64,000 nt of DNA from Bacteroidota bacterium (GTDB lineage Bacteria; Bacteroidota; Bacteroidia; Bacteroidales; F082): the NCBI GenBank assembly GCA_009773165.1, contig WOUZ01000004.1, positions 186,001 through 250,000 on the forward strand, given 5' to 3'. The notes below the pieces were generated by a model. That model was not told where the DNA came from. It saw only the letters and a program-made list of their open reading frames with translations, and did not search any database. Of this stretch, positions 7,648 to 17,582 are shown piece after piece (the stretch's first letter is position 1; every line of letters begins with the position of its first letter). The translations under genes and the position numbers were made by a program.

Positions 7648-8508
7648 TTACTTTGTATAAATCGGACTACGTTTTAATAGGTATTGGATTGCATCCATCC
7701 AGCTATCCTTCATTGTAAAAAATGGCTGGCGGGTGTGGGTATAGATTTTTTCTTTATTTCGATACATATCAAAGTAAACGTTGTATTTGTATTGCTTTTC
7801 AGTTTGATCCGAAGTAGATGAATAGTTTTGGTTCTTTGTCTTATCATCACTATATTTGGTTTCACCTGATTTATAAGTATTTGAGGTGCGATTTTCTTCA
7901 ATCGTATAAGATACTTTTGCGGCTATAATATTATCAACTCCAAGTATTTGTTCCAGTTCATCAATTGGAATTTCATCGATGTTTTTGTAGTCAATGCCGG
8001 CCTTACGTAACAAACTATTGGTTGTCCTGAGATCCTGTACGGTTAAAGGAAAAATATTGGACGATTTGTCGATTAATTTATTGTAAATATCATTTTGTGC
8101 AAACTTTGCCATTTCTTCAGAACTTGCAAGTGTTTCAGCATTCACGTATGGTATTGGCAACACCGCTATCATATTTGTATTCATCTTTGGGCTTCCCTGA
8201 GCATGAATTGTTTCTTCAACAACTTCATTTGCTTGGTTTGCAGCCGGTTCGGTCGATTCAAATAGCTGGGTTCTGCCACTTGAAAAGTCAATCCGGGCAA
8301 TTTTTGCCACATCCAGCGATATTGTAAGTGTTTCGTTTGGCAAACTATACTCCACAGCAGCGTCTGAAATTTTGGAAATAGTGCAATCAATAATTTGGTA
8401 ATCCTTCCTGATAATTCTATCGAGCTTTTTTACGTCGTTATTTTGACCATAACTTGATAGTGAGAACAATCCGATAAGGAGCGTCAAGTATAAAAGTTTT
8501 GCATTCAT
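7648..8508 (-). CDS. Secreted protein of unknown function
   Basis: The 286-residue protein has a signal peptide (1 to about 21, ending SSYGQ). A short N-terminal beta-rich part (DYQIIDCTISKIS..., with VAKIARIDF) recalls domains that test cellular stress or bind membranes in Bacteroidota secreted proteins. After a linker comes an alpha/beta part, AVLPIPYVNAETL, then IPIDELEQILGVDNIIAAKV and strands to the end. This resembles the GNA1162/CsgG-type lipoprotein layout (variable subunit name near LGVDNIIAA). The function is not established. A promoter with good Bacteroidota spacing lies upstream, and a terminator follows, so it is a single-gene unit. Confidence 0.65.
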   Translation of the reverse strand: MNAKLLYLTLLIGLFSLSSYGQNNDVKKLDRIIRKDYQIIDCTISKISDAAVEYSLPNETLTISLDVAKIARIDFSSGRTQLFESTEPAANQANEVVEETIHAQGSPKMNTNMIAVLPIPYVNAETLASSEEMAKFAQNDIYNKLIDKSSNIFPLTVQDLRTTNSLLRKAGIDYKNIDEIPIDELEQILGVDNIIAAKVSYTIEENRTSNTYKSGETKYSDDKTKNQNYSSTSDQTEKQYKYNVYFDMYRNKEKIYTHTRQPFFTMKDSWMDAIQYLLKRSPIYTK

Positions 8509-8577
8509 TGTGCTTAATTGTTTTTTGTTCCTACTCTTTTAAGGCTTTTCGGTTATGCCTGATAATTTATATTGGAG

Positions 8578-8609
8578 CAAAAATATAGATTATTGATCAA
8601 AAACTCAAA
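8578..8609 (-). promoter_or_regulatory. Bacteroidota-type promoter for the secreted protein gene
   Basis: Read on the minus strand, TTTG (8609-8606) is followed after 20 bases by TATTTTTG (8585-8578). This matches the -33 TTTG / -7 TAnnTTTG pattern with the expected spacing. The start codon is about 70 bases downstream. Confidence 0.6.
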
Positions 8610-8748
8610 TAAACATATCAGAGCTTTTAAGCTTGCAAATAAAACACTTCCAATTGCTTCACTTATAAAAGCACATGCAATTAATCGCAATTTTTTACTC
8701 TTTTGATAAAAAAATCATGAAATTATTAATACGGTAAATAAACATTTT

Positions 8749-8756
8749 TACCTTTG
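8749..8756 (+). promoter_or_regulatory. -7 element upstream of the multidomain importer gene
   Basis: TACCTTTG matches the Bacteroidota TAnnTTTG -7 element. It would give a leader of about 85 bases. No clear -33 TTG is present at the usual distance. Confidence 0.45.
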
Positions 8757-8846
8757 AACTATATTAAATGAATTATTGATTAGCACACTCATAATCAGTA
8801 ATTTGAGTATTATTTACATTCTTCTGTCAGTAATAAATTCACGTAT

Positions 8847-11800
8847 ATGAAAAACAAACTACTGTGGTTCTTGCTTATTGCCACTCAAATTCTATGGAGT
8901 TGCAGCGAGGAAAAAACGGAAATAAAAAACCTGACTCAACTCGAAGGAGGAAAAGTATTTGCTGTTCCCACCGGCACTGTAGCCGACAAATTTGTGCTTC
9001 AACGCTTTCCAGATGCCAAATTTGCCTATTTCAACAGTGTTTATGATTGCGCCTTGGCAGTGACAAATGGCAAAGCAGATGCTGCAGTTTATGACCAACC
9101 GGTATTAAAAAATATTGCTGCAAAGAACGAAGGTATGTTTGTTCTGGAAGAAGTTTTAGTGCCCGATAACTACGGTTTTGCAGTAGCAATTGAAAACAAA
9201 ATACTGAAAGATGCTATTGATCAAACGCTTGCCCGGTTAAAACAAGATGGAACATATGAATCCATGTTAGAACGATGGTTTCCCGATCAAGGAGTCCCTG
9301 CACCAATGCCGAAAACTGCGGAGAAACCTACTGATGGAATCCTTCTTTTCGGAACAGCAGCAGTGACAGAACCCATGTCGTTTGTTGATCAAAATCAGGA
9401 AATTGTAGGATTCGACATCGAATTTGCTCGCTTTGTTGCTGAAAAAATGAATAAAAAACTTGAAGTTGTAAACATGGATTTCGGGGCTATGCTTCCGGCC
9501 CTTATGTCAGGTAAAGTTGATTTTGTTGGAGCAGGCATGTCTATAACAGAAGAAAGAGCCAAACATGTACTTTTTTCTGAGAGTTATTACAAAAGCGGGC
9601 TCGCTGCACTGGTAAAGTCAAGCAATCAATTGCCGGTTAAAGAAGAAATAAAGACTGAAAAAACTGCAAAACAATACAATGGTGTAGGCGTATTGATGGG
9701 ATCAATCCATGAAACCTATGCATTGAAAGAATATCCAAAATCTCAAATACATTCATACAACACTGTGGCTGACATGCTTATGGCTCTTGACGGGGGTAAA
9801 ATTGAAGGTGCATTTATGGATCATACTTCTGTGCGGGAGATTTTGACAACAAATCCAAATTTTAAAGTTGAAGAAGCTAACTTATTTACAGTTGATATAG
9901 CTGCAGGATTTCCAAAAACATCACCAGAACTGAAAACATCCTTCAATAGCTTCTTGGATGACCTGAAAGGAAAAGGTATTTATCAGGAAATGGTTAAAAG
10001 ATGGCACAACGACTTAAACTCCGAAATGCCTCCAATTGCTTTTCCTGTCACAGATGAAACTATCCAATTTGGTGTTGTTAGTGACATAGGACTTCCATTT
10101 GCTACAAAAAATGGTGATGTATGGAAAGGATTTGACATCGAGTTAGCGAGTCGCTTTGCCGCCTGGATGGGTAAAAAACCTGTCTGGATTGATATGCCTT
10201 TCGGCAGTCTTTTGCCTGCTATGGTTTCTGGAAAGATTGATGTCATCACTGCCTCCATGATGATAACAGAAGAGCGAAGCAAACAGATTAATTTCTCCAA
10301 CCCCTATTATGCCAGTGGTGTCAGCATCATTGGAAACAAAATTCAATCAGGAGAATCAGAGAAACCCAATCCAGACTCTTTCATTCAAAAAGGAACTAAA
10401 ATTGGCGTTTTGATGGGTTCAATTCACGAGACTTATGTTCACCGCCACTACCCCGATGCAGAGGTATCTATGTACAACTCAGTACCCGACATGCTCATGG
10501 CCCTTCAATCGAAGAAAACAGATATCTGTTTTATGGGACAAAGTGGAGTGCCTGAGGCACTTGCAGCTCAACCCGATTTCGTTGTATTGGTAGAAAATTT
10601 ATATCTGGTTGATATTGGTGCAGGGTTCCACAAAGAATCAGATATTCTTCGTGAGGAATTCAATCTTTTTTTGGCTACACTGAAATCCGAAGGGACATTG
10701 TCAGAGATGGCAACCCGCTGGACCAAATTACAAAACAAAGAGATGCCAGAGGTTAAAGGGACAACAGAGGCAGGTATTATTCGTATAGGTATTTCAAGCG
10801 AAAACGGTTTACCATTCGCAGCACATAGCGGAGATAAAATTATTGGTTTCGATATTGAGTTGTCTCAACGGTATGGAGCCTGGGCGCATAAAAAGGTTGA
10901 ATTTGTTGACATGCCATTTGGAAGCCTGTTACCGTCTCTAAACGGCGGTAAAATTGACTTCATTACTGCCACGTTGGCTATTACTGAAGAACGCATGAAA
11001 GAGATCGATTTTTCTGATCCTTATTATTCTTCCGGGGTTAGCATTATTGGCAGAAAGAATGCTGACATAAAGTCTCAGCCAGGTAAAATGGCTGTTTTAG
11101 ATGACATTAGCGATAAAAAGGTGGGTATTTTTACAGGTACAGTGCATGATGCTTATATGGCTGCAACCTACCCTAAAGCGACAGTTCTGCGTTATGAGAG
11201 TAGCGCAGATATGATGATGTCGCTTAAAAGCGGTAAGATTGATGTGGCAATGTTCGATAAAATTACCGCAGGCCTGGTATTGAAAAGGAATCCAGATCTT
11301 GGATTACTTACAGCTGACGTTCTTGATATGTCGCTTGGCGTCGGTTTCAACAAAGAAAACATGGATCTGCTCAACGAATTTAATAGCTTTTTGAAAGAAA
11401 TCAGAACTGATGGAACCTATGACCAAATGCATAAACGCTGGTTTGTTGAAGACGCTGAAACAGCTGTGATGCCTGCTTTCGAATCGAGGCCGGCTGGAAG
11501 GAAACTTGTTGTTGGCGTTTCGGTGGAGGACTTACCCTATGTTGCTGTGATGAATGGAGAATATGTTGGATTTGATATTGAAATGATGCAAACTTTTGCA
11601 AGCAGGAAGGGATATAAGCTAGAACTTGTAACTATTGAGTTTCCAGCACTTGTTGCTGCACTATCATCAGGCAAAGTGGATATGATTACTGATGGTATTG
11701 CCATTAGTGAAGAACGTGCAAAACAAATCAATTTTTCGGATGAATACGCGGTTTTCAGAACTGCAGTAATAGCACCTAAGAAGAATCTGGCGGCATATAA

Positions 11801-12539
11801 ATCAGAAGAAATTGTTGAAGTAAAGAAATCCTTCTTTACCCGCTTAAGTGAAAGTTTTTATAATAACATCATACACGAAAAACGTTATATGATGATTATC
11901 AAAGGATTAGTCGTTACAATAATTATCTCCATTTTTGCAGCTATCGTTGGAACTTTGCTTGGAGGACTGGTTTGCATGATGCGCATGTCGAAAAATAAGT
12001 TATTGTACCATATCGCCTCATCGTATATTTCGCTCATTCGTGGCACGCCGGTTCTGGTGTTGTTGATGATTATATATTATGTTGTTTTTGCATCGGTCAA
12101 CCTAAATCCGGTAATTGTAGCCGTTTTGGCTTTTGGGATTAATTTCGCTGCATATGTTTCTGAGATGTTCCGAACAGGAATCGAAAGTGTTGACAAAGGA
12201 CAAAAGGAAGCAGGGATTGCATCGGGCTTTACCAGCATTCAAACGTTTATCTATATTATTATGCCTCAGGCACTTCGACAAGTATTACCTGTATATAAAG
12301 GTGAATTCGTTTCACTTGTAAAAATGACTTCCATTGTAGGATATATAGCAGTTGAAGACCTCACGAAGGCTAGTGACATTATTAGAAGCAGGACTTTTGA
12401 CGCATTTTTCCCTTTAATTATGGCAGCAGTGATTTACATCTTTATTGCATGGTTGCTTACATTGGTACTCGACTATGTTGAAATCAGTATTGACCCAAAG
12501 AAGCGTCGTTCACAACAAAGAAAGGAGTCAAAACTATGA
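8847..12539 (+). CDS. Polar amino-acid ABC importer: tandem substrate-binding domains fused to the permease
   Basis: This 1230-residue lipoprotein (lipobox ILWSC, Cys 19) joins several SBP_bac_3 domains to a HisM/GlnP-type permease. In order they are: a half domain with only lobe 2 and the closing strand (36-145), complete domains A (165-387), B (404-627) and C (643-866), a half domain with only lobe 1 (886-975), then the permease (about 1015-1210, EAA loop EAGIASGF at 1121). Each lobe 1 keeps the (T/S)EER motif that binds the amino-acid carboxylate. The lobe 2 Asp expected at the ligand amino group is present in the first half domain (D83), A (D325) and C (D804) but is Gly564 in B. GlnP of Gram-positive bacteria has two such domains; four equivalents are unusual. 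The ATPase gene overlaps the stop codon (ATGA). Confidence 0.92.
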   Translation: MKNKLLWFLLIATQILWSCSEEKTEIKNLTQLEGGKVFAVPTGTVADKFVLQRFPDAKFAYFNSVYDCALAVTNGKADAAVYDQPVLKNIAAKNEGMFVLEEVLVPDNYGFAVAIENKILKDAIDQTLARLKQDGTYESMLERWFPDQGVPAPMPKTAEKPTDGILLFGTAAVTEPMSFVDQNQEIVGFDIEFARFVAEKMNKKLEVVNMDFGAMLPALMSGKVDFVGAGMSITEERAKHVLFSESYYKSGLAALVKSSNQLPVKEEIKTEKTAKQYNGVGVLMGSIHETYALKEYPKSQIHSYNTVADMLMALDGGKIEGAFMDHTSVREILTTNPNFKVEEANLFTVDIAAGFPKTSPELKTSFNSFLDDLKGKGIYQEMVKRWHNDLNSEMPPIAFPVTDETIQFGVVSDIGLPFATKNGDVWKGFDIELASRFAAWMGKKPVWIDMPFGSLLPAMVSGKIDVITASMMITEERSKQINFSNPYYASGVSIIGNKIQSGESEKPNPDSFIQKGTKIGVLMGSIHETYVHRHYPDAEVSMYNSVPDMLMALQSKKTDICFMGQSGVPEALAAQPDFVVLVENLYLVDIGAGFHKESDILREEFNLFLATLKSEGTLSEMATRWTKLQNKEMPEVKGTTEAGIIRIGISSENGLPFAAHSGDKIIGFDIELSQRYGAWAHKKVEFVDMPFGSLLPSLNGGKIDFITATLAITEERMKEIDFSDPYYSSGVSIIGRKNADIKSQPGKMAVLDDISDKKVGIFTGTVHDAYMAATYPKATVLRYESSADMMMSLKSGKIDVAMFDKITAGLVLKRNPDLGLLTADVLDMSLGVGFNKENMDLLNEFNSFLKEIRTDGTYDQMHKRWFVEDAETAVMPAFESRPAGRKLVVGVSVEDLPYVAVMNGEYVGFDIEMMQTFASRKGYKLELVTIEFPALVAALSSGKVDMITDGIAISEERAKQINFSDEYAVFRTAVIAPKKNLAAYKSEEIVEVKKSFFTRLSESFYNNIIHEKRYMMIIKGLVVTIIISIFAAIVGTLLGGLVCMMRMSKNKLLYHIASSYISLIRGTPVLVLLMIIYYVVFASVNLNPVIVAVLAFGINFAAYVSEMFRTGIESVDKGQKEAGIASGFTSIQTFIYIIMPQALRQVLPVYKGEFVSLVKMTSIVGYIAVEDLTKASDIIRSRTFDAFFPLIMAAVIYIFIAWLLTLVLDYVEISIDPKKRRSQQRKESKL

Positions 12540-13618
12540 TAACCATACAACATCTTTCGAAACATTTTGGCTCGCTTATCGTGCTGAAAGATATCAATGC
12601 TGAAATCCTTAAAGGAGAAGTAATCAGCATTATAGGTCCATCAGGAACAGGAAAAAGTACCTTACTGCGTTGTTTAAACCTTCTTGAAGAGCCAACAGGA
12701 GGCAGTATTACCATTGATGGTATCGATTTGCTTGGCAAACACACCAATGTGCCTCAAATCCGACAGCGTATGGGAATGGTTTTTCAATCATTTAACCTAT
12801 ATGCCCATTTAAGTGTGATGGAAAACCTGACAATAGGCCCTGTTAAGCTTTTAGGAAAAACAAAAAAGGAAGCAGCAGCAAGAGCCATCGATCTCTTAAA
12901 ACTTGTAGGTCTCGCTGAGAAAGCCCACAGTTTACCTGAGGAACTTTCAGGAGGACAAAAACAACGTGTCGCTATTGCCCGTTGTATGGCCATGGAGCCC
13001 GAAATTCTATTATTCGATGAGCCAACATCAGCCTTGGATCCAACAATGGTTAGCGAGGTACTTGCTGTAATCCGACGCTTATCCAAGGAAGGAATGACAA
13101 TGATGATCGTTACCCATGAAATGGAGTTTGCCCGAAATATTTCAACCAGGGTTTTCTACATGGATGAAGGTGTCATTTATGAAGAAGGACCTCCTGAACA
13201 AATATTTGAACACCCTTTACGTGAACGAACAAAAGCATTTATACACCGTATCAGAAGCCTTGAAATTTCGGTTCAATCAGCTGATTATGACCTATATGCT
13301 ATTCAGGCTGCACTTCATTCGTTTGGAGAGAAACACCTTTTACCTACGCGCGTAAATGAATTTATTGCACTTGTGGCAGAAGAATTGCTGCTTCTTCAAA
13401 AAGATTTCACCAAAGTGACACTACAACTTTCATTCTCAGAAAAAGATGGAACTGTAAACTTATTGCTCGAAAGTGAAGGTGCAATGTATAACCTTCTCGA
13501 GGACAAGGATTTGATGGATGATATAGGAATGAAATTAATTTTAGGTCGCTGTCAAAGTATTAACCACTTTTATGTTGAAGGACGAAATAACCTGTTGTTA
13601 AAAATTAAAAACGCTTAG
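12536..13618 (+). CDS. Amino-acid ABC importer ATPase (GlnQ type) with C-terminal RsbW-like domain
   Basis: Residues 1-242 form a complete ABC ATPase: Walker A GPSGTGKS (35-42), Q-loop Gln84, signature LSGGQ (137-141), Walker B ILLFDEP (157-163), switch His194. It would energise the fused permease encoded just upstream (4-base overlap). Residues about 245-360 are extra. They align by eye with the RsbW-like protein encoded at 17583-17996. The shared pattern is VAEEL (versus VLEEL), then alternating strands, then [10 protein letters not shown] (versus GGLGIHFVRK), then [10 protein letters not shown] (versus NEKNILTMIK). The N-box Asn and the DxGxG Asp are missing, so this copy probably does not bind ATP and may act as a docking or regulatory domain. 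Confidence 0.9.
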   Translation: MITIQHLSKHFGSLIVLKDINAEILKGEVISIIGPSGTGKSTLLRCLNLLEEPTGGSITIDGIDLLGKHTNVPQIRQRMGMVFQSFNLYAHLSVMENLTIGPVKLLGKTKKEAAARAIDLLKLVGLAEKAHSLPEELSGGQKQRVAIARCMAMEPEILLFDEPTSALDPTMVSEVLAVIRRLSKEGMTMMIVTHEMEFARNISTRVFYMDEGVIYEEGPPEQIFEHPLRERTKAFIHRIRSLEISVQSADYDLYAIQAALHSFGEKHLLPTRVNEFIALVAEELLLLQKDFTKVTLQLSFSEKDGTVNLLLESEGAMYNLLEDKDLMDDIGMKLILGRCQSINHFYVEGRNNLLLKIKNA

Positions 13619-13644
13619 AATTAACAAAGTTTTCAAGCGTTTTT
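13607..13644 (+). terminator. Hairpin at the end of the importer operon
   Basis: AAAAACGCTT and AAGCGTTTTT form a 10-bp stem with an 18-base loop, overlapping the stop codon and followed by CAATAAGTTTTC. The stem ends in a T run, consistent with intrinsic termination. Confidence 0.6.
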
Positions 13645-13688
13645 CAATAAGTTTTCTCCTGATTCTCAAATTAAAAGAAACACATCAG

Positions 13689-14369
13689 TTATGGTTTCAA
13701 TTCTGCTTTGATGTATACCCTTCGCATAACTCTGCCAAATAGTAGTGCATCATACCACATGTAATAGAATCGCTCCGCATTAAACCAGCTCAAACCATCC
13801 TTGCTATCATCATGATGATCGTATGGATCGGCAAAAATAATCACATCATCCGACAAAGATGAGGTACTACGTGTGTCGTAACCGACAACTAAAACCCAAT
13901 GTCCACCCCAATCACTCCATTCAATAAGGGTTGGAATATTTTTGGCGAGATTATTTTTAAGCGTATCAAGGTCACCAAATTCATTCCACGAAGCTTCAAA
14001 ACCATTGTTATTCAACCATGTAGTCATCTGTTCTGGTGTTGTACCACACGTCGTGCTTGTTCCCATTTCCTCCGCGATACGCATTTCATCGCCCTCTCTA
14101 CCGTAATGATTAAGCAAACTGATAACCGATGCAGGACCGCAACTGTACTCCGTTGTTTGTTGATACGAATCCAGGTGTATAAAAGTAAGGCCATTTCGAG
14201 GCATATCTTTTTTTATATCAAGAACATAAAAAGTACTCCGATCTGTCGATAAACTTTCTTTAAGAGGTGACGAATCTTTACGACATGTAAAAAAACTAAA
14301 CAAGACAATAACAAATAGAAACCAAAGACTAAATCTTCTGAGTTTTTTAATCAAAGTAACATTTTCCAT
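13689..14369 (-). CDS. C39-like cysteine peptidase lipoprotein
   Basis: The 226-residue protein has a lipoprotein signal (FFTC, Cys 29). The papain-like C39 fold follows: catalytic Cys in YSCGPASVISLLNHYG (near residue 85), catalytic His in WGGHWVLVVGYD, then Asp in FADPYDH. Classic C39 domains remove double-glycine leaders and are fused to exporters. This one is free and anchored in the envelope, so it may process or degrade extracytoplasmic peptides. It is transcribed divergently from the signalling operon and convergently with the amino-acid importer. A link to peptide or amino-acid supply is only a suggestion. Confidence 0.82.
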   Translation of the reverse strand: MENVTLIKKLRRFSLWFLFVIVLFSFFTCRKDSSPLKESLSTDRSTFYVLDIKKDMPRNGLTFIHLDSYQQTTEYSCGPASVISLLNHYGREGDEMRIAEEMGTSTTCGTTPEQMTTWLNNNGFEASWNEFGDLDTLKNNLAKNIPTLIEWSDWGGHWVLVVGYDTRSTSSLSDDVIIFADPYDHHDDSKDGLSWFNAERFYYMWYDALLFGRVMRRVYIKAELKP

Positions 14370-14847
14370 TTTACCAGGTTTTTAATTTTGAATAAACTAT
14401 CGCATATCATCTAATGAGCTTTATAAATCATGATTGATTTTTACTATATCAAATTCAGGATCAACACCTTACTTAACTTATGAAATCAAATGACATAGAA
14501 CTATAAACCAATAGTTGATATAAAAATTACGTCTAAGCAGTAAAAAAGCTTATTATTTAATCCCTATGCAAACAATAATTGTATAAAGATAAATCGAAAT
14601 TATTTCAACAGAGACTATAACCAAAAAAAATGTCATCAATAATCAGATTTTTATAAAAGTTGCAAACATTCTCACAAATATCACGAGTAAATAATTGGAT
14701 GTAACCACTTTATGTTAATATTTTTTCTTTTTAAAAGATTATTTTTTTTTCAGGTAATTGTAATTAATAATGTAAATTTGAGTGCTTAAATTATCCGTAG
14801 GGTAATGATCCGAACCATTTTATAAAAACTAAATGCGGAAGGAAAAT
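14370..14847. other. Divergent intergenic region upstream of the signalling operon
   Basis: This 478-bp AT-rich region separates the C39 peptidase gene from the histidine kinase operon. Apart from a -7 element at 14773-14780, I see no gene and no strong repeat. Confidence 0.55.
14773..14780 (+). promoter_or_regulatory. -7 element of the signalling operon
   Basis: TAAATTTG matches TAnnTTTG. It lies about 70 bases before the 40-codon frame and 200 bases before the histidine kinase start. A -33 element at the usual distance is not clear. Confidence 0.4.
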
Positions 14848-14970
14848 ATGCAAGAAAAACAAGAAGACAATTTCGGGAGAAACAATTACTTCTTTTTCCA
14901 TTTATTCAGGGCAATGCTGCCATTTTGCTTTCTTTTTTTTACAGGCAACGAATCAAATTTTGATTTTTAA
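14848..14970 (+). CDS. Possible 40-residue leader or small membrane protein
   Basis: ATG at 14848, preceded by the purine-rich GGAAGGAAAAT, opens a 40-codon frame ending ten bases before the histidine kinase start. The product has a charged start (MQEKQEDNFGR) and one hydrophobic, Phe-rich segment (about 15-32). It could be a small membrane protein tied to the kinase, which itself has no membrane segment, or a translated leader. Nothing but position and the purine-rich site supports it. Confidence 0.35.
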   Translation: MQEKQEDNFGRNNYFFFHLFRAMLPFCFLFFTGNESNFDF

Positions 14971-14980
14971 CTCAATTCTC

Positions 14981-16363
14981 ATGAAAAACCAACCAAAACA
15001 ATCATGTGATGATGCGGAATCAATTCGATCATATCTGTTGATATTAAATGAGTTAGAGCACCATATATCAACAAATAAGGATTATCATGCAAACATAAAT
15101 TTTCTATTAGATAAGGCTGAAGCGTATTTTAAGAATTCCAATATTCAAGTATTGTTTATTGATGATGATCGTAAATTGCTTCGAAATGATCTTTATGGGC
15201 TTAAAAAAGAAGGGCAACCGGCATATGAGATCACATTAAATGAAAATAATTACTTTGAAAGTTTTTTTATTCAACAATCTGATAATCTTTTCATTAGCAA
15301 TTTAGATGAAAAGAAGAATGAAAATGTTTTACAAGATAAGATTCAATTGGTTTTGCCCGAAGCAAAATCGTTAATGTTCGTCCATCTCATTCATGAAGGA
15401 ACAGCTGTTGGCTTGATGAGTGTTAAAAACAAGGAAATCAACGCATTTACTTCATGTAATTTTGAATTTTTGCAGCATCTTTCATTTTTCATCTCCACTC
15501 TCGTAGGTCAAATAGTTAAAGACAAAATTCTAAAACAGCATGAAGATGAGCTTATTGCATCACGAAAACAATTATTGGAATCTGAAAAAATGGCTTCACT
15601 TGGTCAGCTTAGTGCCGGCATAGCCCATGAAATAAAAAATCCACTTAATTTCATTAATAATTTCGCAGTCCTCTCAGTCGATTTGAGTACTGAGTTATCT
15701 GAAGAGTTTGATAAGCTGTCCGAGCAGATGAATCAGAATGATAAAGAGTATCTGGCTGAGATTATTCAGGATTTGCAATCGAACATGCAGAAGATAAAAG
15801 AGCATGGTCAACGCGCTGAGAGCATTATTAAAGGTATGCTTTTACATTCAAGAGGGAAAACCGGTGAATTGATACCTACTGATATCAATGCTTTACTTGC
15901 AGAATATGTCAATCTTGGCTATCATGGGATGCGCGCTCAAGATATTAGCTTTAATATTAAAATAGAATCCTCTTATGATCAAACGATTGGCAGGATTCAG
16001 GTTGTGCCACAAAACCTTAGCCGGGTTTTCCTGAATATCATTAATAATGCATGTTATGCAACAAACGAAAAGAAAACCAAACTTAAGGAAGCCTATTTCC
16101 CCACGCTAAGTGTACAAACGAAAAATAGAGAAAATGAAATCGAAATTCGTATTCGTGACAATGGCCCGGGGATCCCTCAATCGGTGATTGATAAAGTTTT
16201 CAACCCATTTTTTACCACCAAGCCACCCGGACAAGGAACAGGTCTTGGTCTGTCGCTTAGCTATGAAATAATTGTAAAAGAGCATCATGGTGAGATGCAG
16301 GTCGAATCTCAGGATGGCGAATATGCAGAATTTATAATTAAAATACCTAAAAACTTGACTTAA
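14981..16363 (+). CDS. Soluble GAF-domain sensor histidine kinase
   Basis: From the ATG at 14981 it has 460 residues and no membrane segment. A GAF-like sensor region covers about 10-180, followed by a short coiled coil. The HisKA domain has phosphoacceptor His216 in AGIAHEIKNPLNFINN. The ATP-binding domain shows N-box NIINNACYA (352-360), DNGPGIP (393-399), FNPFFTTK and GQGTGLGLSL (418-427). It most likely phosphorylates the receiver-PP2C protein encoded 24 bases downstream, turning a cytoplasmic signal into control of partner switching. An in-frame TTG at 14960 is less likely to be the start. Confidence 0.93.
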   Translation: MKNQPKQSCDDAESIRSYLLILNELEHHISTNKDYHANINFLLDKAEAYFKNSNIQVLFIDDDRKLLRNDLYGLKKEGQPAYEITLNENNYFESFFIQQSDNLFISNLDEKKNENVLQDKIQLVLPEAKSLMFVHLIHEGTAVGLMSVKNKEINAFTSCNFEFLQHLSFFISTLVGQIVKDKILKQHEDELIASRKQLLESEKMASLGQLSAGIAHEIKNPLNFINNFAVLSVDLSTELSEEFDKLSEQMNQNDKEYLAEIIQDLQSNMQKIKEHGQRAESIIKGMLLHSRGKTGELIPTDINALLAEYVNLGYHGMRAQDISFNIKIESSYDQTIGRIQVVPQNLSRVFLNIINNACYATNEKKTKLKEAYFPTLSVQTKNRENEIEIRIRDNGPGIPQSVIDKVFNPFFTTKPPGQGTGLGLSLSYEIIVKEHHGEMQVESQDGEYAEFIIKIPKNLT

Positions 16364-16387
16364 AGCACATTAAATAAATATATTATC

Positions 16388-17566
16388 ATGATTGAAGGAA
16401 TAAATGTTAAAATTATGGTTGTTGATGACGAGGTGGATCTTGAACCGCTTCTCAGACAACGTTTTCGCCGACAGATAAGAAGTGGGGAATATGATTTCGT
16501 GTTTGCTCATAATGGATTAGATGCACTGGCAAAATTGATTGAAAATCCTGATATTGGCGTCATACTTTCAGATATTAACATGCCAGAAATGGATGGACTT
16601 ACACTGCTTTTAAAGTTAAAAGAGCTCAAAAATCCTTCGCTTAAAACAGTAGTGGTATCTGCATACGGCGATATGGAAAATATCCGGATGGCAATGAATA
16701 GAGGTGCATTTGACTTCCTTACAAAGCCTATCAGTTTTGAAGATTTGGAAATCACCATTAATAAAACCCTGGAAGAAATACTACTTCAGCGTAAAGCAAT
16801 ATTGGAGCATGACCAGCTAATTTCGATACAGCGTGACTTGAATGTAGCTCGTGAAATCCAGCAAGGTATTCTCCCTCAGGTATTTCCGCCTTTCCCTAAT
16901 CGAAAAGATTTCGAGATATTTGCTTCGATGGTTGCAGCCAAAGAAGTTGGTGGTGACTTTTATGATTTTTTCATGATTGACAACGACCGTCTTGGTTTTG
17001 TAATTGGTGATGTATCTGGCAAAGGAATTCCTGCAGCCATTTTTATGGCTGTGAGTCGTACGTTAATCCGGGCAACCGGCCTCAAAGGTATGCCAACAGG
17101 GGAATGTCTTTATTATGTAAACAATCTGCTTTGCAACGAGAGCATTTCATGCATGTTTGTGACTGTTTTCTACAGTATTATTAATTTAAAAACAGGCGTT
17201 GTAGAATATACCAATGCAGGGCACAACCCACCTTATATTTTGAACGAAAAAGGTGAGGTAAAAGTGATTCCAACTACAGGAGACATCATTTTAGGTGTTT
17301 TTGAGGATCAGAAATATGCAACACATCAGGTTCAGTTGCAAGCAGGTGAAGGTGTGTTGTTATTTACCGATGGTGTCACTGAGGCTTTCAACATTCAGGC
17401 AGAAGCTTATGGTGAAACTAGATTGGAAAGTTTGCTCAATACTATTCGTAATTGCAACCCAAATCAAGTGGTTAATACTGTCATTGAGGACGTTAATCAG
17501 TTTGCAAAAGGGGTTCCTCAGTCTGATGATATCACACTTTTGTTTATGAAATTTACGGGTGAATAA
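16388..17566 (+). CDS. Response regulator with PP2C (RsbU/SpoIIE-type) phosphatase output
   Basis: The 392-residue protein has a receiver domain (7-120) with acidic pair D13/D14, phosphoacceptor D62 in SDINMPEMDG, S91 and K113. A helical linker (about 120-160) leads to a PP2C domain with the metal-binding residues visible in GGDF (189-192), GDVSGKG (208-214), TDGVTEA (328-334) and SDDIT (380-384). Family knowledge: such phosphatases remove phosphate from a STAS-domain antagonist, which then binds and blocks its RsbW-type partner. Likely substrates are the STAS proteins encoded at 18857, 20828 and perhaps 28621. The kinase is encoded just upstream. Confidence 0.94.
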   Translation: MIEGINVKIMVVDDEVDLEPLLRQRFRRQIRSGEYDFVFAHNGLDALAKLIENPDIGVILSDINMPEMDGLTLLLKLKELKNPSLKTVVVSAYGDMENIRMAMNRGAFDFLTKPISFEDLEITINKTLEEILLQRKAILEHDQLISIQRDLNVAREIQQGILPQVFPPFPNRKDFEIFASMVAAKEVGGDFYDFFMIDNDRLGFVIGDVSGKGIPAAIFMAVSRTLIRATGLKGMPTGECLYYVNNLLCNESISCMFVTVFYSIINLKTGVVEYTNAGHNPPYILNEKGEVKVIPTTGDIILGVFEDQKYATHQVQLQAGEGVLLFTDGVTEAFNIQAEAYGETRLESLLNTIRNCNPNQVVNTVIEDVNQFAKGVPQSDDITLLFMKFTGE

Positions 17567-17582
17567 ATTAAAATCCTGATCC

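Larger units (their letters stand above)
8509..8846. other. Divergent intergenic region
   Basis: This AT-rich stretch separates the minus-strand secreted protein gene from the plus-strand ABC importer. It holds a promoter for each direction (8578-8609 and 8749-8756) and no gene that I can support. Confidence 0.6.

Noticed and set aside
8847..9300. Truncated or frameshifted start of the importer fusion gene
   Set aside because: A lipoprotein signal peptide directly precedes the half domain and there is a promoter-like element upstream, so the half domain appears to be the real beginning.
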